DNA from: Deltaproteobacteria bacterium | GTDB lineage: Bacteria > Desulfobacterota > Binatia > HRBIN30 > JACQVA1 | Reading direction: 5' to 3' | DNA length: 42,112 nt | Assembly (NCBI GenBank): GCA_016178705.1 | Contig: JACOST010000007.1 | Coordinates: forward strand, 1-42,112 | Shown: piece by piece, positions 36,601 to 42,112 of the stretch | How the letters are laid out: every line of letters begins with the position of its first letter | Numbering within the stretch: position 1 is the stretch's first letter | Notes under the pieces: model-generated | Told to the model about the DNA's origin: nothing | The model's database searches: none | What the model saw: only the letters and a program-made list of their open reading frames with translations | Made by a program: the position numbers and the translations under genes

Positions 36601-36672
36601 ATGAACGCCGGCACGGACCGCCGACCGATAGAAAGCGATGCCGCGGCAATCGCCAGCGCGTTTACTGCGTAA
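36601..36672 (+). pseudogene. Likely detached N-terminus of the phosphotransferase gene, ended by an in-frame stop
   Basis: ATG 36601 opens MNAGTDRRPIESDAAAIASAFTA and ends at TAA 36670. The same frame continues without another stop into the downstream gene (ATRSVARFAMGIAHYVYDV). Phosphotransferase relatives usually have a helix of this kind directly before the RFxxGxxHYVYDV strand. This suggests a nonsense change at codon 24 of one longer gene. Confidence 0.5.
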
Positions 36673-36684
36673 GCAACTCGCTCC

Positions 36685-37557
36685 GTGGCTCGCTTCGCGA
36701 TGGGTATCGCGCACTACGTCTACGACGTGGTTACCTCGAGCGGGCGCTGCCTCGTCGTCCGCATCGGTACGCCGGCTGATACAGCACACTTCGCCGGCGC
36801 CGCATATTGGTCGAATCTACTCCGCCCTTTGGGCGTGCCGCTCCCGACCCTCTTGCAAGCCGGAACCCATGCGGGGATGCCGTATATCGTCATCGAGCGC
36901 TTGCCCGGGACTGATCTCGGGCTCGTATACGGTGAGCTGACAACGGACGAAAAGCGGGGAATCGCGGCCGAGGTCGCGCGCATTCAGAGCACCGTGCGCA
37001 GGCTCCCGGAAGGTCGCGGGTATGGGTTCGTGCATCATCAAGGCGGCCCGTTTCCCCATCGCACGTGGGCTGGCGTCGTGCACGCGTCGCTTGCGCGCAG
37101 TCGCGCGTGGATCGACGCGGCACAACTCCTCGACACCGACTTCGTCGATCGAGTCGAGCGCCGCGCGGAACGCTTCGATCGCTACTTCGCCACAATTCCA
37201 CCGCGAGCGTTCTTGGACGATACGACGACGAAGAACGTGATCGTGCACCACGGTCGCGTGAGCGGAATCGTCGATGTCGATGTCGTCTGCTTCGGCGATC
37301 CGCTGTTTGCGCTCGCGCTCACACGAACGGCGCTGCTCAACGACGGACAGATCCCGGACTACGTCGACTACTGGTGCGATCTTCTCGATCTCACAGCCGA
37401 GCAACGCGGCGTACTCCAGTTCTACACCACCCTGTTCTGCGTCGTGCTGCTGAGCGAATTCGGACACCGCTTCAACCGAAAGCGCGCGCTCCCGCTCGAC
37501 GCCGTGCGGCTGAGCCGTCTCACCGCCGCGCTCGACGCACATCTCGCGGAGACGTAG
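36685..37557 (+). CDS. Aminoglycoside phosphotransferase (APH)-family kinase, possibly N-terminally truncated
   Basis: The frame from GTG 36685 encodes 290 residues of the APH/choline-kinase-like fold. RFAMGIAHYVYDVVTSSGR resembles the nucleotide-binding strand, and YIVIERLPGTDLG the hinge. The catalytic loop is FLDDTTTKNVIVHHG with Asp/Asn, and the metal-binding Asp is in GIVDVDVVCFGDPLF. No Shine-Dalgarno is seen, and a TAA ends the in-frame upstream segment 12 bases earlier, so expression would need reinitiation. Many members phosphorylate small molecules other than antibiotics, so no resistance is implied. The gene may be a recent pseudogene. Confidence 0.75.
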   Translation: MARFAMGIAHYVYDVVTSSGRCLVVRIGTPADTAHFAGAAYWSNLLRPLGVPLPTLLQAGTHAGMPYIVIERLPGTDLGLVYGELTTDEKRGIAAEVARIQSTVRRLPEGRGYGFVHHQGGPFPHRTWAGVVHASLARSRAWIDAAQLLDTDFVDRVERRAERFDRYFATIPPRAFLDDTTTKNVIVHHGRVSGIVDVDVVCFGDPLFALALTRTALLNDGQIPDYVDYWCDLLDLTAEQRGVLQFYTTLFCVVLLSEFGHRFNRKRALPLDAVRLSRLTAALDAHLAET

Positions 37558-37615
37558 AACTACACCTTCGACCCGCCGACAGTCAGCGCTTTGCATCACC
37601 TTGAGAGGACCTCCA

Positions 37616-38392
37616 ATGAGCATGTCGACAACGTATGGCCAGACAGCGTTCATCGAGACCGGGATAGAGATGTACTTTGAGAGTCAGGGCCAGGGCGCGC
37701 CGCTGCTGCTGTTGCACGGCTTCACCGGCTCCGGTGCCGATTGGGCGCTCGTATTCAACTCCGCGCCCGCGGGCTACCGGTTGATCATTCCCGATCTGCG
37801 CGGGCACGGCCGCTCAACCAACCCTTCGGCGGAGTTCACGCATCGGCAATCGGCGCGCGACGCGTTTTGCTTGCTCGATCACTTGAAGATCGAACGATTC
37901 AAAGCGATCGGCATGAGCGCCGGAGCCAAGACGCTGCTGCACATGGCGACGCAGCAGCCCAGTCGAATCGACGCCATGGTGTTGGTCAGCGCCGCGCCCT
38001 ACTTCCCACCGGAAGCCCGCGCCATCATGGCTCAGATGACCGTCGACAACCGGACCGACGAAGAGTGGCGCGTCATGCGGCAGCGCCATTACCACGGTGA
38101 CGAGCAAATTCGAGCACTGTGGAAACAAGCACACGCGTTCAAGGACAGCTACGAGGACATGAACTTCACGCCACCGTTGTTGTCGCGAATATCGGCCCGC
38201 ACGCTGATTGTCCACGGCGATCGAGATCCGCTCTATCCGGTCCGGATGGCGATGGAGTTGCACGCGGCCATCGCTCGATCCCACCTGTGGATCGTCCCGA
38301 ACGGCGGACACGGCCCTATCTTCGGCAACCAGTCTGCCCCGTTCGTCGAGACCGCCCTCGCCTTCCTGCGCGGAGACTGGCAACCCACGTAG
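37616..38392 (+). CDS. Alpha/beta-fold hydrolase
   Basis: ATG 37616 with GAGAGGA just upstream is preferred over the in-frame TTG at 37601. The 258-residue protein has the full triad: nucleophile Ser in GMSAGAKT, Asp in VHGDRDPLYP and His in NGGHGP. LLLLHGFTGSG provides the oxyanion loop. Members are esterases, haloperoxidases or C-C hydrolases and the substrate cannot be read. No signal peptide is seen. It precedes the alkyl sulfatase gene by about 75 bp. Confidence 0.9.
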   Translation: MSMSTTYGQTAFIETGIEMYFESQGQGAPLLLLHGFTGSGADWALVFNSAPAGYRLIIPDLRGHGRSTNPSAEFTHRQSARDAFCLLDHLKIERFKAIGMSAGAKTLLHMATQQPSRIDAMVLVSAAPYFPPEARAIMAQMTVDNRTDEEWRVMRQRHYHGDEQIRALWKQAHAFKDSYEDMNFTPPLLSRISARTLIVHGDRDPLYPVRMAMELHAAIARSHLWIVPNGGHGPIFGNQSAPFVETALAFLRGDWQPT

Positions 38393-38468
38393 TCGGCTGC
38401 ACGCTGCGTACGCCGCGGTAGCGCGCCGCCGCATCGTGTACTAAGGCTCCTCGCTTGGGGGGAGTCAG

Positions 38469-40451
38469 ATGAGAATCAGTTCCATCGTGATCAGCGGAGT
38501 CGCCCTCGGTTGCCTCGTCTCCTGTGGCGGACCGAAGGAACAAGCCGCGCCCCCGCCGGGCGCAGACGCGCAGGGACACACCGCGCCGACTGACAAGACC
38601 GTGGAAGTCAACGCCGCCGTCGCCGGCACGCTTGCCCTCGCAGATCAGCAGGATTTCGACGACGCGAAGCGCGGACTCGTCGCCAGCGATCCAAATGTGA
38701 TCGTCGACGGTGGCGGCACTCGGATCTGGGACACGAGCGCCTACGGCTTCGTAACCGGTGACGCGCCTCCGAGCGTAAATCCAAGCCTCTGGCGCCAAGC
38801 CAAGCTCAACGGCATTCACGGCCTCTTCAAGGTTGCGGACCACGTCTACCAAGTGCGCGGCTACGACGTCTCCAACATGACGTTGATCGAAGGTCATACC
38901 GGTTTGATCGTGATCGATCCGCTAACCTCTCAAGAGACCGCGGCCGCGGCACTCGCACTGGCGCGACGCCACTTGGGCAACGCGCCAATCGTCGCCATCA
39001 TCTTCACGCACAGCCACGTCGATCACTTCGGCGGTGTCGGCGGCGTTCTGCCGCCCGACGCCAAGCAGGCCATCCAGATCGTTGCGCCGCGCGGCTTCAT
39101 CGAAGAGGCCACCAGCGAGAACATCCTGGCCGGAGTCGCGATGGGTCGGCGGGCCGGCTTCATGTACGGCTTGGGGCTCGCCCGCACGGAACGCGGACAC
39201 GTTGACACCGGCCTCGGCAAGGCGCCGGCACGCGGTACGATCGGGATCCTCGAACCCACGGACCTCGTCGATCACACCGGGCAGGAAATGCAGATCGACG
39301 GCGTTCCCTTCGTGTTCCAGTACGTCCCCGATTCGGAAGCGCCGGCGGAACTGACCTTCTACCTGCCGGAGGTGAAAGCCTTCTGCGGCGCCGAGATCGT
39401 CAGCCACACGATGCACAACCTCTACACGCTGCGCGGCGCCAAAGTGCGGGATGCCCTCAAGTGGAGCGGCTACATCGACGACGCGCTCGCGCGCTTTGGC
39501 GACATGGAAATCGTGTTCGCGAGCCATCATTGGCCGGTGTGGGGCAACGCCCGCATCGCCGACTACCTCAAGCGTCAGCGCGACACCTACAAGTACATCC
39601 ACGACCAAACATTGCGGCTCGCCAACAGCGGCCACACCCCACAAGAAATCGCCGAAGAGCTGGAGCTGCCCGCGTCGCTCCGGTCCGTCTTCGCCGACCG
39701 CGGCTACTACGGCACCGTGCGGCACAACGCGAAGGCGGTCTACCAGTTCTACTTCGGCTGGTTCGATGGCAACCCGGCGAATCTTGATCCACTGCCGCCG
39801 CCGGAGTCCGCGAAGAAATACGTCGAGTTCATGGGCGGAGGCGACGAGGTGCTACGCAAGGCGCGCGAGTCCTTCGCCCAAGGCGACTACCGCTGGGCCG
39901 CCACGGTTCTCAACCATCTAGTTTTCGCAGAACCTGAGCGCGCCGACGCGCGCGATCTGCTCGCCCAGACCTACGATCAACTCGGCTATCGCGCCGAGTC
40001 GGGTCCGTGGCGCGATGAGTATCTCAGCGGCGCGTTCGAGCTGCGTCACGGAACGCCGAGCACCGCGCTCAACCTCGCCGCTGCGGTGGATCTGCTACGG
40101 CACACACCAGTGGATCGCTTCTTCACGTCGATGGCCACGCGAATCAACGGACCCAAGGCCGAGGGTAAGACAATGACGCTGAACTTCGTCTTCACCGACC
40201 TCGGCGAGACCCACGTGCTCACCCTCGAAAACGCGGTCCTGCACCACCATCAGCGCGATCCCGAACCCTCCGCGACCGCCACCGTGCGCCTCACTCGCGA
40301 TTTCCTCTTACGCTTGGTCACGGGACAAGCGGGCTTGCGCGATATGATCTTCTCCGACGATCTCAAGGTGGAGGGCAGTCGCATGGATCTGCTCTCGTTC
40401 TTCTCGCTGCTCGACAAGCCCGATGGAAATTTCCCCATCGTCACCCCGTGA
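38469..40451 (+). CDS. Secreted metallo-beta-lactamase-fold alkyl sulfatase
   Basis: The 660-residue protein belongs to the SdsA1/type III alkylsulfatase group. A signal peptide ends in a lipobox (ISGVALGCLVSC), so it is probably a lipoprotein. The zinc motif THSHVDHFGG (about residues 179-188) is followed by the group's EATSENILAGVAMGRRAGFMYG and FASHHWPVWGN. An alkyl-sulfatase dimerisation domain follows (YYGTVRHNAKAVYQFYFGWFDGNPANLDPLPP), then an SCP2-like C-terminal lipid-binding domain. These enzymes hydrolyse primary alkyl sulfates such as SDS to alcohol and sulfate. A GGGGAG Shine-Dalgarno precedes ATG 38469. Confidence 0.93.
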   Translation: MRISSIVISGVALGCLVSCGGPKEQAAPPPGADAQGHTAPTDKTVEVNAAVAGTLALADQQDFDDAKRGLVASDPNVIVDGGGTRIWDTSAYGFVTGDAPPSVNPSLWRQAKLNGIHGLFKVADHVYQVRGYDVSNMTLIEGHTGLIVIDPLTSQETAAAALALARRHLGNAPIVAIIFTHSHVDHFGGVGGVLPPDAKQAIQIVAPRGFIEEATSENILAGVAMGRRAGFMYGLGLARTERGHVDTGLGKAPARGTIGILEPTDLVDHTGQEMQIDGVPFVFQYVPDSEAPAELTFYLPEVKAFCGAEIVSHTMHNLYTLRGAKVRDALKWSGYIDDALARFGDMEIVFASHHWPVWGNARIADYLKRQRDTYKYIHDQTLRLANSGHTPQEIAEELELPASLRSVFADRGYYGTVRHNAKAVYQFYFGWFDGNPANLDPLPPPESAKKYVEFMGGGDEVLRKARESFAQGDYRWAATVLNHLVFAEPERADARDLLAQTYDQLGYRAESGPWRDEYLSGAFELRHGTPSTALNLAAAVDLLRHTPVDRFFTSMATRINGPKAEGKTMTLNFVFTDLGETHVLTLENAVLHHHQRDPEPSATATVRLTRDFLLRLVTGQAGLRDMIFSDDLKVEGSRMDLLSFFSLLDKPDGNFPIVTP

Positions 40452-40454
40452 GAT

Positions 40455-40627
40455 GGCTTTGCACAACGAAGGCTCTCGATACGATCGCTTCGCGATCTAC
40501 TCGAGCAAACGGACATTGGGCTCCTCGCGAGAAGAGAACCGCTTCCCCGAGTAGTCGCACTGAGAAGCCGAAGGTTTCGTATCGAAGGGCGGCGTATCGA
40601 GGGGCGGCAACCTTTTTGTGCAAAGCC
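40455..40627 (-). repeat. Dispersed terminal-inverted-repeat element, copy C (inverted)
   Basis: The 173-bp element starts GGCTTTGCACA and ends TGTGCAAAGCC, giving a perfect 11-bp terminal inverted repeat. Its reverse complement matches copies A and B (CCTCGATACG, CCTTCGGCTTC, CTACTCGGGG, CCGTTTG, CGAGTAG). It begins a few bases after the alkyl sulfatase stop. Confidence 0.87.
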
Positions 40628-40670
40628 ACCGCCCGATCTGCATCGTTGGGCGCGTTGAGGAGGTGAGCAA

Positions 40671-41120
40671 ATGGCGCATCCACATATGCCCTACGATCCG
40701 GAAGGCCCGATCAAACGGCTGCGGGAGATTTGCCTCGCACTGCCGGAAGCGACCGAGAAGGAGGCGTGGGGGGAATGTACGTTCCGCGTCGGCGGCAAGA
40801 TGTTCGCCATGACCGACAACCATCATCACGGGAGTGAGCACTGCTCGGTGTGGGTGAAGGCACCGCTGATGGTGCAGGAGATCCTCGTGGGCTCCGACCC
40901 CAAGCGGTTCTTCAAGCCACCATACGTCGGCCACAAGGGATGGATAGGCGTGCGCCTCGACGTGAGGAAGGTCGATTGGGAAGAACTCGCTGACCTTCTC
41001 AAAGACGGCTATCTCATGATCGTACCTAAGCGCCTCGCAAAACTGCACGGCCCTGAGGCGGGCGATCTCCCCCCAGCCCCCGCGCCACGAGCCAAGCGCA
41101 CGCGGACGAAGCGGCGCTGA
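40671..41120 (+). CDS. MmcQ/YjbR family protein
   Basis: The 149-residue protein has a near-perfect Shine-Dalgarno (GGAGGTGA) before ATG 40671. LREICLALPEATEKEAWGECTFRVGGKMFAMT and GSDPKRFFKPPYVGHKGWIGVRLD match the YjbR (MmcQ) domain, a small DNA-binding-like or adaptor fold without an enzymatic assignment. The Lys/Arg-rich tail (PRAKRTRTKRR) is consistent with nucleic-acid binding. GTTGGGC lies 20 bp before the start. It is separated from the alkyl sulfatase by repeat copy C. Confidence 0.85.
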   Translation: MAHPHMPYDPEGPIKRLREICLALPEATEKEAWGECTFRVGGKMFAMTDNHHHGSEHCSVWVKAPLMVQEILVGSDPKRFFKPPYVGHKGWIGVRLDVRKVDWEELADLLKDGYLMIVPKRLAKLHGPEAGDLPPAPAPRAKRTRTKRR

Positions 41121-41490
41121 GAAGCGCTTCCACTTGCCTCACCCGGTCAAGGCGATTGCGTCAGGGGTGGTCGAGCGCGATCAGTCCGAGGTGCTCGCTC
41201 ACCAGACGCAGCGTGTCGGGGCAGAAGCAATAGCAACCCACGCGGACGATGCGTGATAGGCTGCGACTCTGTCTCCTCGACGCGCGGGGATAGGCTGCGA
41301 AAACCTTGCAAGGGTTGCGCAGTCGGTGATATCGGTGCCCGCAGTTCCAACCGGCGAACGAACACGCGAAGATCTACGATGGGCGTGGCGAAAGCGATAC
41401 ACGATAGGCTGACAGCATCGTGCAGTCTATCACGCGGCGAAGCACAGAGGCCGAAGTAGGTGAGCAGATAGTTAGGCGATCGAGGGGGTA
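41121..41490. other. 370-bp intergenic stretch with GATAGGCTG direct repeats
   Basis: I see no convincing gene here. GATAGGCTGCGA occurs at 41255-41266 and 41289-41300, and GATAGGCTG again at 41403-41411. CAGTCTATC at 41422-41430 makes an imperfect hairpin with the last copy. GTTAGGC at 41471 precedes the next gene. Confidence 0.6.
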
Positions 41491-41946
41491 ATGCGGCGCG
41501 CACTTGCCATCCTGTTCCTGCTGCTGATCAGTGGGTGCGTCTCGGTATCTCGCCCAATCTCGCCGCGGGCGCCGATGGTGCAGCAACAATCTGAACTTCC
41601 GGCGTCCTACATCGCGCTTCAAGGAGTCTGGACAGTCACTCGGGCTCAGCGCGGAGGCACCGCGATGCCTGATAAGCTTGGCACCATCATGCACTTCGAA
41701 GGGAATCGCTTTTGGTTCGAGGGAGATCGGGGCTTCGAGGTATTCGAGATTGATGCGACCACCGAACCCTTCAAGATCGACTATTGGGAGGCAGGGACTG
41801 CTGTTCAAGGCATCTTCAAAATCGTTGGCAGCACTCTCGTCGATTGCTCTGCCCCGCCAGGTGTCTCACGACCAACGAGTTTCGATCCGACCGCTCACCC
41901 GCGATATATCCTCGTCGAGGCGCAACGCTCGTCCGATGACAAGTGA
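41491..41946 (+). CDS. TIGR03067-type lipoprotein
   Basis: The 151-residue protein starts at ATG 41491 with GAGGGGG upstream. The signal peptide MRRALAILFLLLISGC has a lipobox at Cys 16. The mature part LQGVWTVTRAQRGGTAMPDKLGTIMHFEGNRFWF and GIFKIVGSTLVDCSAPPGVSRPTSFDPTAHP matches the TIGR03067 lipocalin-like domain, common in planctomycetes and in other environmental bacteria. Function is unknown; it may bind a small lipophilic ligand. GC is about 50-57% in the lines counted, below the window's norm, suggesting transfer. Confidence 0.8.
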   Translation: MRRALAILFLLLISGCVSVSRPISPRAPMVQQQSELPASYIALQGVWTVTRAQRGGTAMPDKLGTIMHFEGNRFWFEGDRGFEVFEIDATTEPFKIDYWEAGTAVQGIFKIVGSTLVDCSAPPGVSRPTSFDPTAHPRYILVEAQRSSDDK

Positions 41947-42112
41947 GTCGCCGCGCACTCCCCACGTGCAGCCTAACACCTATAAGGGCTCCGCTTGTCA
42001 AGAAGACGAGACGGTAGCGTCACGGGGGCGGGGTGGCTCTCGTGTAGATCACTGACGCGTCGGTACCGCGGGTCGTGTGCTGACTTCGTTTCGCAGCGGG
42101 CACAGACACTGT
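41947..42112. other. Window end, no gene seen; GCCTAAC heptamer
   Basis: No reading frame with a credible start is visible. GCCTAAC (41971-41977) is the reverse complement of GTTAGGC at 41471. The stretch could be the start of an attC-like site, but no partner GTTRRRY appears before the window ends. Confidence 0.4.

Noticed and set aside
41147-41503. 118-codon minus-strand frame in the gap before the last gene
   Set aside because: It is Pro/Arg-rich with no recognisable motif and would cover the direct-repeat stretch and the ribosome site of the next gene.

Overview
This is a GC-rich (mostly about 60-70%) bacterial chromosome segment. Several lipoprotein signal peptides, a LysM/M23 NlpD-type protein beside pcm, and a lytic transglycosylase indicate an envelope with lipoproteins and peptidoglycan, probably Gram-negative. 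Pro/Thr-rich linkers (PTPT type) in secreted beta-propeller proteins and the mix of genes resemble 'deltaproteobacterial'/Binatota-like environmental genomes. That placement is inference from style only; there is no rRNA or other decisive marker.

Layout. 1-4.4 kb: 3' part of a very large coiled-coil gene built from recently duplicated 360-bp units. 4.6 kb: tRNA-Arg(ACG). 4.9-12.7 kb (minus strand): the conserved translation/transcription-factor operon rimP-nusA-ylxR-infB-DUF503-rbfA-truB. It is preceded by greA, a 57-codon membrane protein and a small zinc-ribbon protein, with an intrinsic terminator wedged directly in front of rimP. 12.8-17.1 kb (plus): comF-type phosphoribosyltransferase, a methyltransferase, and two tandem PQQ-like beta-propeller lipoproteins. 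17.0-24.5 kb (minus): a large FG-GAP/VCBS propeller protein with a Gly-Cys C-terminal tail, fumC, a CDF metal exporter, apt, an NlpD-like protein and pcm. 24.7-32.9 kb: an SDR oxidoreductase (apparently with an ACG start), an S9 peptidase, a lytic transglycosylase (minus), a methyltransferase, a RidA-GNAT fusion and a GlgX-type debranching enzyme. 32.9-33.8 kb: a formamidopyrimidine-DNA glycosylase family gene (minus).

34.0-42.1 kb is an accessory run of small unrelated plus-strand genes: two lower-GC lipoproteins, two NTF2-like proteins, DUF1801, a GFA enzyme, an aminoglycoside-phosphotransferase-like gene with an in-frame stop near its N-terminus, an alpha/beta hydrolase, a secreted alkyl sulfatase and an MmcQ/YjbR protein. 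This resembles integron-cassette or island content, but I see no integrase and no complete attC site.

The most interesting non-coding structure is a family of about 165-173 bp elements with terminal inverted repeats, present three times (4.7, 30.5 and 40.5 kb, the last inverted). There are also smaller palindromic and short-tandem intergenic repeats. I did not find a CRISPR array, phage, transposase or a clear new defence system.
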